A DNA stretch of 22,232 nucleotides from Rubrobacteraceae bacterium (GTDB taxonomy: Bacteria > Actinomycetota > Rubrobacteria > Rubrobacterales > Rubrobacteraceae): assembly GCA_030447045.1 (NCBI GenBank), contig JAUJMB010000011.1, positions 1-22,232 on the forward strand, in the 5' to 3' direction. A program made the translations under genes and the position numbers. Below the pieces are notes generated by a model. It was not told the origin of the DNA, searched no databases, and worked only from the letters and a program-made list of their open reading frames with translations. Position 1 is the stretch's first letter; each line of letters begins with the position of its first letter. Shown here one piece after another: positions 1-6,675 of the stretch.

Positions 1-2651
1 CGGTGCTGCTCTCGGACGTGGCGGAGGTGCGGGAGGTCAGCTCGGACATCTCCGGTATCTCCCGGACCAACGGCGAGCCGAGCCTCGGGCTCAACGTGGT
101 CAAGGAGCCCGAGGCGAACACCGTCGAGGTGGCCGACGGGGTCACGGCGGCGTTGGAGGAGGTGCGGGACGATCTTGGCGAGGACGAGGTGCTCGTGGTC
201 TTCAACTCGGCCGAGGACGTCGAGGAGTCCGTGAACGGGCTCGTCGAGAAGGCGCTCATCGGCGGGCTCCTGGCGGTCGGGATCATCTTCCTCTTCCTGC
301 GCAGCCCGCGGGCCACGTTCGTGACGGCGGTCTCGCTGCCTACCTCCATCCTGGCGGCCCTGCTCTTCTCCTGGGCGGACAACCTGACGCTGAACATCAT
401 CACCCTGGCGGGGCTCACCATCGCCGTCGGACGCGTCGTGGACGACGCGATAGTGGTGCTCGAGAACTCCTACCGGTACGTCCAGGATGGCCTGGAACCG
501 GAGGAGGCGGCCCTCAAGGGTGCGACGGAGGTGGCGAGCGCTATCACCTCATCGACCCTCACGACGACCGCCGTCTTCCTGCCCCTGGGGCTCGTCGGCG
601 GCATCGTGAGCAAGTTCTTCCTGCCGCTCTCCCTGACGGTGGCCTTCGCCCTGCTGGCGTCCCTGATCGTCTCCATAACCATCATCCCGGTCCTCACGAG
701 CGTCTTTATCAAGCGCCGTGTGAAGCGCGAAGCGCGGGTCGAGGAGAGAGACCACCGCAGGGCGCCCGAGGAGGGCCACGAGGCCGACGATGAGTTCGTG
801 GAGTACGAGAGCCGCCGCTCGCGCCGGAACGGGCGCGGCTCCGGCGCGCTACGGGCGCTCCTTGGCGCGCTCCTGGTCCTGGGAGTGCTCTTCGCCGGGG
901 CCGTGGTCGCGGCGGGTGCCGGGCTGCTCGACGGGGCACCGGGCCTGCCGGCGGGCGTGGCGGACGCCCTGGGCGGCATCGCGGATACGGTACGCGGCGC
1001 GGTCGCCGGGGTGGACACGGGTTCGCCGGTCTTTCTCGTGGCCGCCGGGGCGGTCGCTGCGGTCCTGATCTTGGGCCTGGCCCTCCTGGCCGCCCGGGCG
1101 GCGAGGCGTTCGGCGGCCCGCGGCGAAGGCCGTGGAGACGGGATGCTCGTCGAGCTCTACGCGCCGCTGCTGCGCTGGAGCCTCGGGCACCGGCTGGCCG
1201 TTCTGCTGCTGGCGCTCCTGGCGTTCGTGGGCGGGCTCGCGGCCATACCGTTCCTCGCGGTCAGCTTCTTCCCGCCGAGCGAGGAGCGGCTCCTGCAGGC
1301 GAGCGTCGAGCTCCCGGCCGGGACCGACATAGACAAGACCAGCGAGGAGCTGCGGTCCTTCGAGGACTTCATGAACGCGGATCGCGGGGTCGAGGGCTAC
1401 CAGCTCTCCATCGGCGGCGAGGACAACTTCAACCCCGACTCCCCTTTGCGCACCGCCAACCAGGCCCAGGCCTTTATCGTGGTGGGGGAGAACGCCAACG
1501 TGCAGAAGACGCTCGGCAGGCTGGCCGGAGAGGGACGCGACCTCTACGGCGAGGGCTTCCAGGTGCAGGTCCTGCAGCAGGGGCCGCCGACGGGCGGGAT
1601 CGAGATCACCATAACCGGCGGCAACGAGGACGAACTCAGGCGGGCCTCCCGGACCGTCGTCGACGAGCTCGAAGGGAACGACGACATAACCAACGTCCAG
1701 AGCGACCTCTCCGAGGTCAGCCCCGAGATAGAGGTGTTCGTCAACGAAGAGGAGGCCGCGAAGGCCGGCCTCTCCCCGAGCGCCGTCACCACCTCGCTAG
1801 GTACCCTCCTCGGCGGCACGGGTTCGCAGGTTACGCTCGGGGACGAGCCCGTTGCCATCGGCCTGCCCGAGGGATCCGTGGACTCCATAGAAGAGGTGAG
1901 GAGCCTGCCCCTCGGCTTCGGGCAGACCGTGGACGACGTGGCCGAGGTGCGGGAGGTCCAGGCGCCGTCCGCCATCAGCCGGGCCGACGGCGATCGGGCC
2001 GTGACCGTTACGGGCACCATCACCTCCGAGGACACCAGTTCCGTCTCGAACGAGGTGAACGCCGCGCTGCCGACGCTCGACCTTCCCGCCGGCGTCACGG
2101 CGACCGTGGGGGGTGAGAGCGAGGACATCGAGGAGAGCTTCAGGAACTTGCTCCTCTCCATCGCGGTCGCGCTCGTGCTGGTGTACCTGATCCTGGTAGT
2201 CTTCTTCGGCTCCCTCGTGACGCCGCTCATCATCCTGCTCGCCGTCCCCCTCACGACGGCCGGGGCCTTCGGCGCGCTGCTCGTCACGGGAACGGCCCTC
2301 AGCCTGCCGGCGCTGCTGGGCGTGCTGCTCCTGATCGGCATCGTCGTCTCCAACGCGATCCTGCTCGTGGACTTCGCCCAGAGCGCCCGCGACCGCCACG
2401 ACACGGTGGACGGGGCCGTCTACGAGGCAGGAAGGGCGCGCCTGCGGCCGATCCTGATGACCGCGCTCGCCACCATCTTCGCCCTCGTGCCGCTCGCCTT
2501 CGGGTTCGGCGGCGGGGGGAGCGCCCTGATCTCCAGCAGCCTGGCGATCCCCGTCATAGGCGGCCTCATAACCTCGACCTTCCTTACCCTCCTCGTCGTC
2601 CCGGTCGGCTACTCGCTCGTGAAGGGCGGCCTGCGCGGGAAGAAGGGCTAG
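1..2651 (+). CDS. RND efflux pump, HAE1/AcrB-like inner-membrane transporter (5' truncated by window edge)
   Basis: This is the C-terminal 882 residues of a proton-driven RND exporter of the AcrB/HAE1 type; the reading frame is open at base 3 and the true start lies upstream. Residues 84-236 hold TM2-TM6. TM4 carries the paired aspartates D147-D148 (motif GRVVDDAIVVLEN) that relay protons in this family. Residues 713-872 hold TM8-TM12, ending with the usual RPILMTALAT segment. The two halves repeat each other: the text DVAEVREV occurs at residues 5-12 and 645-652 at the equivalent place before TM2 and TM8. Between TM6 and TM7 lies an insert (about 238-380): a charged loop rich in R/E, a hydrophobic stretch (281-307), a glycine/alanine-rich loop and a second hydrophobic stretch (342-365). 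Ordinary AcrB has only a short cytoplasmic segment there. Family call is firm; the exported substrate cannot be predicted. No outer-membrane or adaptor partner gene is in view. Confidence 0.93.
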   Translation, partial: VLLSDVAEVREVSSDISGISRTNGEPSLGLNVVKEPEANTVEVADGVTAALEEVRDDLGEDEVLVVFNSAEDVEESVNGLVEKALIGGLLAVGIIFLFLRSPRATFVTAVSLPTSILAALLFSWADNLTLNIITLAGLTIAVGRVVDDAIVVLENSYRYVQDGLEPEEAALKGATEVASAITSSTLTTTAVFLPLGLVGGIVSKFFLPLSLTVAFALLASLIVSITIIPVLTSVFIKRRVKREARVEERDHRRAPEEGHEADDEFVEYESRRSRRNGRGSGALRALLGALLVLGVLFAGAVVAAGAGLLDGAPGLPAGVADALGGIADTVRGAVAGVDTGSPVFLVAAGAVAAVLILGLALLAARAARRSAARGEGRGDGMLVELYAPLLRWSLGHRLAVLLLALLAFVGGLAAIPFLAVSFFPPSEERLLQASVELPAGTDIDKTSEELRSFEDFMNADRGVEGYQLSIGGEDNFNPDSPLRTANQAQAFIVVGENANVQKTLGRLAGEGRDLYGEGFQVQVLQQGPPTGGIEITITGGNEDELRRASRTVVDELEGNDDITNVQSDLSEVSPEIEVFVNEEEAAKAGLSPSAVTTSLGTLLGGTGSQVTLGDEPVAIGLPEGSVDSIEEVRSLPLGFGQTVDDVAEVREVQAPSAISRADGDRAVTVTGTITSEDTSSVSNEVNAALPTLDLPAGVTATVGGESEDIEESFRNLLLSIAVALVLVYLILVVFFGSLVTPLIILLAVPLTTAGAFGALLVTGTALSLPALLGVLLLIGIVVSNAILLVDFAQSARDRHDTVDGAVYEAGRARLRPILMTALATIFALVPLAFGFGGGGSALISSSLAIPVIGGLITSTFLTLLVVPVGYSLVKGGLRGKKG

Positions 2652-2652
2652 C

Positions 2653-3198
2653 CTGGAGGCGAGGCTCGACAGCGGCGACCGGGCCCCCGACTTCGACCTG
2701 CTCGCGGCGGGCTCCGGGCGGCGCGTGCGGCTGCACGATCTGGCGGGCCGCCGGGTCGTGCTCGTCTTCCACCTGCAGGGCACGGCGCCGACGGCGCGCG
2801 CGATGAACCGCGCCGTCCGCACCCGCTTCCCCGACCCAGAAGGGGTCTTTATGGCGAGCGTCATCGACCTCTCCATGATCCCGTCGCTCTACTGGATGAC
2901 GGTGGGTTTGGTCCTGGCCAGCGCCTACGAGCAGGCGGCGCGGGAGCTGCCCTCGGACGTGGACCCGGCGGACTACCTCGTGATCCTGCCAGACTGGGGC
3001 GGTCGCGTCAGCCGCGACTACGGCGTTCGCAACACCGGCCGCGCCGCCGCCATCGTCGTCTTGGACGGGGACTCGAACGTAACCCTCTCGTACCAGGGGG
3101 AGCGTCCCGTCGAGGCGGTGCTGGAGGCGCTCGAAGACGGCCAACGTGTTTTAGACGACAGCCCCGCAAGGAAGAAAGCTGCAGACTTGCCGGAGTAG
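2653..3198 (+). CDS. Thioredoxin-fold (redoxin/AhpC-TSA-like) protein without the peroxidatic cysteine
   Basis: The 181-residue product begins with a redoxin-type N-terminus, GDRAPDFDLLAAGSG at residues 8-22, then LHDLAGRRVVLVFH (28-40). In peroxiredoxins and TlpA/BCP relatives this strand is followed by a loop with the reactive Cys; here the loop reads LQGTAPTARAMNRAV and the whole protein has no cysteine. The C-terminal half keeps a strand pattern compatible with the fold (IVVLDGDSNVTLSYQGERPV, 134-153). The first ATG/GTG/TTG in frame is GTG 2725, which would remove the GDxAPDF segment, so I place the start at CTG 2653, one base after the pump's stop and preceded by the purine-rich GGGAAGAAGG (2638-2647). 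It is probably co-transcribed with the efflux gene. Fold assignment is moderately sure; enzymatic thiol chemistry is unlikely, so a structural or regulatory role is possible. Confidence 0.65.
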   Translation: MEARLDSGDRAPDFDLLAAGSGRRVRLHDLAGRRVVLVFHLQGTAPTARAMNRAVRTRFPDPEGVFMASVIDLSMIPSLYWMTVGLVLASAYEQAARELPSDVDPADYLVILPDWGGRVSRDYGVRNTGRAAAIVVLDGDSNVTLSYQGERPVEAVLEALEDGQRVLDDSPARKKAADLPE

Positions 3199-3208
3199 CA
3201 CCCGGCAC

Positions 3209-3215
3209 AGGAGGT
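3209..3215 (+). promoter_or_regulatory. Strong ribosome binding site AGGAGGT
   Basis: A full-length Shine-Dalgarno match five bases before ATG 3221. It is the best ribosome site in the window and supports the small 86-residue gene being real. Confidence 0.8.
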
Positions 3216-3220
3216 CGGCG

Positions 3221-3481
3221 ATGACCATCAGGGAGGGAAGGCACCGGACCCCGGACAGGCGGCAGCAGATCCGGATGCGCGAAGCCCTCAAAGAACGCTT
3301 CGAGACCATCCCGGTCCACGTCCCCCGCAGCGAGGTGGAGGAACTCGGCGCCGAGATAGGCCTCGAAGACCCGACCGAAGCCGCCCGCCTCTTCGACCGC
3401 CTCAAAGGCGTCTCGTGGAGGGGGGCCTACATCCGCACGGAGAACGGCTGGATCGCCGCGTGGGTGGAGGAGATCAACTAG
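3221..3481 (+). CDS. Small hypothetical protein, 86 aa
   Basis: I do not recognise this protein. It starts at ATG with a textbook ribosome site AGGAGGT (3209-3215) five bases upstream, and lies 22 bases after the redoxin-like gene, so it is likely the third gene of that transcript. The sequence is charged and soluble: a basic N-terminus (REGRHRTPDRRQQIRMREAL), an acidic centre and a C-terminus rich in Trp (VSWRGAYIRTENGWIAAWVEEIN). The central part, VHVPRSEVEELGAEIGLEDPTEAARLFDRL, looks like two short helices, reminiscent of a small DNA- or protein-binding module, but no motif is decisive. Codon usage matches its neighbours and the ribosome site is strong, so I consider the gene real although its function is unknown. 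Confidence 0.7.
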   Translation: MTIREGRHRTPDRRQQIRMREALKERFETIPVHVPRSEVEELGAEIGLEDPTEAARLFDRLKGVSWRGAYIRTENGWIAAWVEEIN

Positions 3482-3680
3482 GTTCCGAGGTTCTGGGTTT
3501 CGGGTCCACCGGCGCAACCTGTGGCCCAGACCTCGGAGTCGGGCGCCGCAGCATCTCACACACCTCCGTAGGGGCGGGTCTCAAACCCGCCCGCGTCCCG
3601 GCGGCCCGCCCATCCGTGGTGACGTTCCGTCAGTTGCCTTCGCGCCGAACGCGTCCCCCGACGGGGCTTTATGACTAGCG
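3482..3680. other. Convergent intergenic region
   Basis: About 200 bases between the small + strand gene and the adenylyltransferase gene on the - strand. It holds the GTAGGGGCGGGT hairpin and, close to the adenylyltransferase stop, a short CCCC-gac-GGGG hairpin followed by CTTTAT (about 3656-3670) that may act as a weak terminator for the + strand genes. No convincing coding sequence. Confidence 0.5.
3566..3592. repeat. GTAGGGGCGGGT hairpin repeat, copy 1
   Basis: The sequence CCGTAGGGGCGGGT-ctcaa-ACCCGCCC forms a perfect 8-bp hairpin (3572-3579 with 3585-3592, 5-base loop). A near-identical element lies at 19272-19299. Both copies lie between the 3' ends of convergent genes. There is no T-run after the stem on either strand, so it is not a classical intrinsic terminator, although a convergent-end location would suit transcript-end stabilisation. 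It resembles the short palindromic dispersed repeats found in many genomes. Confidence 0.75.
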
Positions 3681-4574
3681 TTAGGTAGACCCGCGATTCA
3701 GATCTCTTACGGCACGCACGTACTCAGTGACGCGCTCGTCGAGGTCGCGCGGGTAGGCGTAGCCCAGGCCCTCGGCCACCTCGGTCGCCACCCGGCGGAA
3801 CAGCCCCATCGTCCGGAACAGCGCCTCCCAGTTCTCCTCGAGGTCGGCCCCGGCGTAGGTGCCCTCAAGCTCCTCCCAGATCTCCGGCGGGAGCTGTTTC
3901 TTCAGCCCCTTACCGAGCCAGTCGGTGGGCTCCGACCAGCCGCGGTCGAGCTCCATCCTCCACTCCAGCATCCGGCGCAGGTAGACGTGTTTCATGTCGT
4001 AGTCCAGGCACCACTTGGCCGGGAAAAGCTCGTCTCGCAGCAGGCACTTCGCCACGTCGGGGGCGTCGCTGAAGAAGTCGTTGACCCACGTCAGGAAGGT
4101 GCCCTCGTCGGGAGGATCCGGGACGTAGGCTTTGTGGGTGGGTGGGTGCAGGCCGGCGGCGAGGCCGTCCTTGTCCAGGAGCACGGAGTACCCGGCGTCC
4201 AGCTCGTCGGGCAGGGTCGGGGCGGCCGCGATCCTTTGCAGCAGCTCGACGGGCCAGAGCCTGAAGTCGATCTTCAGGCCGTCGGCGTACTGGACGACGT
4301 TGCCGGTCTGCTCGATGCCGTGGTCGGGATCCGGTTCGATCCCGTCCCAGTACGCCACCAACACCTCGCCAAAGTCTTTGAGCCAGGATCGGTCCTCGAA
4401 GAACGGGAGGATGTCCTCCACAACGAGCACGGCGTCGTAGTCCGAGAGCGCGTCCACCGGTGCGTCCGGTCTCGCGCGGGTGCTGGTCAGGAGCATGGCG
4501 CGAATGGGATCCTTACGGCCGGCCCACCGAACCAAACGGCGCAGCACATCGCTCGGGTCATGATTGGCGATCAC
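3681..4574 (-). CDS. Aminoglycoside 6-adenylyltransferase (ANT(6)/AadE-AadK)-like protein
   Basis: The 297-residue protein matches the length and layout of the streptomycin 6-adenylyltransferase family (AadE/AadK), which transfers AMP from ATP to the 6-hydroxyl of streptomycin in the cytoplasm. The nucleotidyltransferase core is visible: LLTSTRA at 28-34 followed by SDYD at 44-47, whose two aspartates (D45, D47) would bind the metal, and a third carboxylate in KIDFRLWP (D103). The helical C-terminal half carries the family's KWCLDYDMKHVYLRRMLEW-type segment (about 186-205) and ends with a YPRDLDERVTEYV stretch. Resistant pathogens usually have GSR at the first motif; here it is STR, so antibiotic activity is not guaranteed. 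The start is GTG with GGGGAGGAA nine bases upstream. It lies 49 bases after the M14 peptidase gene on the same strand and may share its transcript. Nothing suggests a mobile element nearby, so this is probably a resident gene. Confidence 0.82.
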   Translation of the reverse strand: MIANHDPSDVLRRLVRWAGRKDPIRAMLLTSTRARPDAPVDALSDYDAVLVVEDILPFFEDRSWLKDFGEVLVAYWDGIEPDPDHGIEQTGNVVQYADGLKIDFRLWPVELLQRIAAAPTLPDELDAGYSVLLDKDGLAAGLHPPTHKAYVPDPPDEGTFLTWVNDFFSDAPDVAKCLLRDELFPAKWCLDYDMKHVYLRRMLEWRMELDRGWSEPTDWLGKGLKKQLPPEIWEELEGTYAGADLEENWEALFRTMGLFRRVATEVAEGLGYAYPRDLDERVTEYVRAVRDLNRGST

Positions 4575-4623
4575 GGAGATTCCTCCCCTCGGACCTACTG
4601 TTTTGGACCGAAGAAGCCCAAGG

Positions 4624-6300
4624 CTACCCCCCGAGCCTCACCACACCCGCCTTCTCGCTCCGGACCTCGATCCCTACCGGGCCTTCCCCGCGCACGACCC
4701 AGACGCACCGCCCGGCGTGGTCGGACGGCAGGCCCCCGAAGAACGCCGGGGCCTTCCAGCCGCCGCCGACGAGCGCCGAGCGCCCGGCGAGGTGGCCGAG
4801 GTCCGCTTCGGGCTCCCCGGAGACGAGCTCCGCCCCCTCGGGCAGGGTCAAGAGCGCCTTTACGGGCTTGACGAGCTTCTTGTCGGCGGCGACGCGGGTG
4901 ACGTTCGTCGGCAGGTAGCCGGTGTTCTCCACGCGCAGCTCCAGGCGCCGCACGCCGGGGGAGAGGTCTTCCGTCTCGAGGTCCGCTTCGAGGCGGGGGG
5001 CCGTGGAGGCGTGGGCGAGGGCGAAGCGGTAGAGCTTCTCGCACTCCCCCTCGAGAAACTTCGGGGGCGGGTTCTGGTGGGTGAACTTGGTCTTCCAGCC
5101 GCCGACCTCGACGCGCCCGAGCTGGGGGTGGTCGAAGGGGGTCCAGGGGTAGAAGCCTTCGCCGTCGAGCTCGCGGTCGTTCCAGGCGAGCATCTTCAGC
5201 GATGCCTCTTCGGGCGGGTCGCGGAAGAACTCTATAAAGTCCTTTACCTCGACGCCGGCGGCCCTGGCCAGGGACCAGAACTCTATGGTGAAGGCGAAGA
5301 CGCCGTAGTAGTCGAAGGCCCAGTCGTCGAAGGCGCCGGTTATGAACTTGTCCTCCTCGTAGCGGAAGTCGTGGTAGACGGAGATGTTCGGGTAGCCGGT
5401 GATCTCGGTCCCCCTCTGGCCTATGGCCTTGTAGACGGCGAGGTCGTGGTCGGGCATCTCCTTGTCGTCGCGGTCCGAGTAGGGCCTTAGGATGGCGCCG
5501 CAGAAGGTGTGGTGGCTGTGGATGGAGAAGACGTTCTTCCGGGCGAGCAGGGCGTCCACGTGCGCCCTGGACTCCGGCTCCGAGAGCGGGTAGGGACCCG
5601 CGCCGCCCTGGTCGGCGTCTTCCCGCCAGCGGTAAGGGTACTGGCGGTTCATGTCGAGGCCGTGGAAGGGGCGCGCGATCTTCCGCCGGAAGCCGTCGTA
5701 GTCCTTGAAGACGCCCTCCCTGTAGAGCCGGTAGTAGACGGCCCCAGGCTCCGCCTCGTCCGGGGCGCGCGGGACCATGAGACGGGCGTCCCCCTCGGAG
5801 ACGCGCCACTCGCCGTGCTCGTCCTCGACGCGCATCTGGAGGACGTGGCCGTCGCCGTCTAAGTCCTCGGGCTGGAGGCCCGGCTCGGGCTCGGGCTCGG
5901 GCCAGGGGCGGGGGTTGGAGCGCAGGGTGTGGGGCGTGGTCAGGTAGCGCTCTGCGCCGTCGGGGGAGAGGCGGGGGAGGACGTAGAAGGCCTGTTCGTC
6001 GAGGAGGCGGGTGACGAGGTCGTCCTGACCGTAGCCTTCCAGCAGGTGTTCGATCAGGTAAAGCGCGGCCATCGAGCCGGTAACCTCGCCGGCGTGGGTG
6101 TTGCCGTCCACCCAGAACGCGGGTTTATCGTCGGCCGGGCCGGTCCGGGCATTGGTGAGCTCGACGAGCCAGATCTCCCGCCCCTCGACGCTCTTGCCGA
6201 CGGATTCGACCCGGCACAGGGACGGGTGCCCTTCCGCGAGGGCGTGCAGGGTCCGCGTGAGATCCTCGTAGCGCAGGTACTCGTCGAAGCTCGTCTTCAT
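4624..6300 (-). CDS. M14-family zinc carboxypeptidase, 558 aa
   Basis: A metallo-carboxypeptidase of clan MC, expected to remove C-terminal residues from peptides. Zinc ligands are H69 and E72 in NTHAGE and a later histidine in SIHSHH (H261-H264). The substrate-carboxylate pair Asn-Arg appears in GLDMNRQYPY (N218, R219), and the general base is E340 in FAFTIEFWS. The N-terminal SVGKSVEGREIW segment (33-44) is also typical. No signal peptide is seen (it begins MKTSFDEYLRYEDL), so the enzyme appears cytoplasmic. An insert at about 132-165 includes a run of alternating Pro-Glu (134-140) and an EF-hand-like DLDGDG (147-151 region) that could bind calcium. After the catalytic domain a beta-rich region (about 425-558) resembles an accessory domain. 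ATG is preceded by AGAGGAG. The gene is followed by the adenylyltransferase and diverges from the kinase gene. Confidence 0.88.
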   Translation of the reverse strand: MKTSFDEYLRYEDLTRTLHALAEGHPSLCRVESVGKSVEGREIWLVELTNARTGPADDKPAFWVDGNTHAGEVTGSMAALYLIEHLLEGYGQDDLVTRLLDEQAFYVLPRLSPDGAERYLTTPHTLRSNPRPWPEPEPEPGLQPEDLDGDGHVLQMRVEDEHGEWRVSEGDARLMVPRAPDEAEPGAVYYRLYREGVFKDYDGFRRKIARPFHGLDMNRQYPYRWREDADQGGAGPYPLSEPESRAHVDALLARKNVFSIHSHHTFCGAILRPYSDRDDKEMPDHDLAVYKAIGQRGTEITGYPNISVYHDFRYEEDKFITGAFDDWAFDYYGVFAFTIEFWSLARAAGVEVKDFIEFFRDPPEEASLKMLAWNDRELDGEGFYPWTPFDHPQLGRVEVGGWKTKFTHQNPPPKFLEGECEKLYRFALAHASTAPRLEADLETEDLSPGVRRLELRVENTGYLPTNVTRVAADKKLVKPVKALLTLPEGAELVSGEPEADLGHLAGRSALVGGGWKAPAFFGGLPSDHAGRCVWVVRGEGPVGIEVRSEKAGVVRLGG

Positions 6301-6333
6301 GTCTCCTCTGGGCGCTTGGGGTCAGAGAAAAGC

Positions 6334-6363
6334 ATATTAGAGCAGTCAGCCATCAGCGGTCAG
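6334..6363 (-). promoter_or_regulatory. Possible promoter of the M14 peptidase operon
   Basis: On the minus strand CTGACC (6358-6363) and TAATAT (6334-6339) are separated by 18 bases, each matching four of six consensus positions. An overlapping alternative -10 is TATGCT (6331-6336). A start near 6325 would give a leader of about 25 bases before ATG 6300. The -35 box would be formed by the TCAGCNN repeats. Weak evidence. Confidence 0.3.
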
Positions 6364-6373
6364 CTTTCAGCTT
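6346..6373. repeat. Four tandem 7-base repeats TCAGCNN
   Basis: TCAGC begins at 6346, 6353, 6360 and 6367, an exact 7-base period with two variable bases between units (CA, GG, TT, TT). It lies just upstream of the M14 peptidase gene. The period and conserved core are clear in the sequence; function unknown. Confidence 0.75.
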
Positions 6374-6485
6374 CTCCCTTTGCAGGGAAGGGTTCTGTTG
6401 CCGGGAGGCACGGTGCATAGTCGGTTCTTTGGGAACGTATCCGCCACAACCTTGCGCCTCTCACGGCCCCGGCTGAGGGTTGAAA

Positions 6486-6502
6486 CCTGAAGCCTGATGC
6501 CT
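6486..6502. repeat. 7-base-period repeat CCTGANN
   Basis: CCTGAAG, CCTGATG and a partial CCT start at 6486, 6493 and 6500. On the other strand the core reads TCAGG, closely related to the TCAGC core of the tandem repeat 120 bases away, so both may come from one repeat family in opposite orientation. Confidence 0.5.
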
Positions 6503-6531
6503 CTTGCGGAGGGGGTGTGCCCCTCCGCAAG
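6503..6531. repeat. Perfect 12-bp inverted repeat, 5-base loop
   Basis: CTTGCGGAGGGG (6503-6514), loop GTGTG, CCCCTCCGCAAG (6520-6531). It lies upstream of the kinase promoter and far from any gene 3' end, and no T-run follows, so it does not look like a terminator for a known gene. It could be a dispersed palindromic element, an operator or a remnant transcription stop insulating the divergent units. Confidence 0.75.
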
Positions 6532-6554
6532 CCCCCAAGATGTGGCGTCCGACG

Positions 6555-6583
6555 TTGACATGCTCCCTCATGTTGGGTAACGT
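6555..6583 (+). promoter_or_regulatory. Upstream promoter of the kinase gene with palindrome at -10
   Basis: A perfect TTGACA (6555-6560), a 17-base spacer and TAACGT (6578-6583). The -10 box lies inside the interrupted palindrome TAACG-T-CGTTA (6578-6588), which would be well placed for a repressor. A transcript from here would start near 6590 and include both candidate kinase start codons. Confidence 0.5.
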
Positions 6584-6628
6584 CGTTAACCTCCCTCTGA
6601 TGCCGTTTCTGTAGGACATCGGGGGCTA

Positions 6629-6634
6629 TATAAT
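6629..6634 (+). promoter_or_regulatory. Perfect TATAAT -10 box before the kinase gene
   Basis: TATAAT is striking in such GC-rich DNA. The region 17 bases upstream, TTTCTG (6606-6611), is a poor -35 match. Transcription would begin about 6641, downstream of the TTG at 6637, so messages from this promoter can only use the later CTG at 6676. Confidence 0.45.
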
Positions 6635-6675
6635 CGTTGCATTACGGGTTCGGTACGGCCAGAGGTGGTAAGGCG

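Larger units (their letters stand above)
6301..6636. other. Repeat-rich divergent intergenic region
   Basis: This 336-base stretch separates the divergent M14 peptidase and kinase genes. From left to right it holds a possible M14 promoter, four TCAGCNN units (6346-6373), a stretch with no clear signal, a CCTGANN 7-base repeat (6486-6502), a perfect 12-bp hairpin (6503-6531), a TTGACA-TAACGT promoter with a palindrome at its -10 box, and a TATAAT box for the kinase. A 64-residue minus-strand open frame here (6367-6561) overlaps the repeats and looks spurious. Confidence 0.6.

Noticed and set aside
3415..3678. 87-residue plus-strand open frame overlapping the end of the 86-residue gene
   Set aside because: Overlaps a gene with a strong ribosome site and then runs through the dispersed hairpin repeat; no support of its own.
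4564..5490. 308-residue plus-strand open frame opposite the M14 peptidase
   Set aside because: The minus-strand M14 protein has complete catalytic residues; this frame is a shadow.
6346..6373. CRISPR array suggested by regular repeats
   Set aside because: The repeat unit is 7 bases with no spacers; far too short for CRISPR and no cas genes are present.
6367..6561. 64-residue minus-strand open frame in the divergent intergenic region
   Set aside because: Covers tandem repeats and a perfect hairpin, lacks a ribosome site and has no protein-like pattern.
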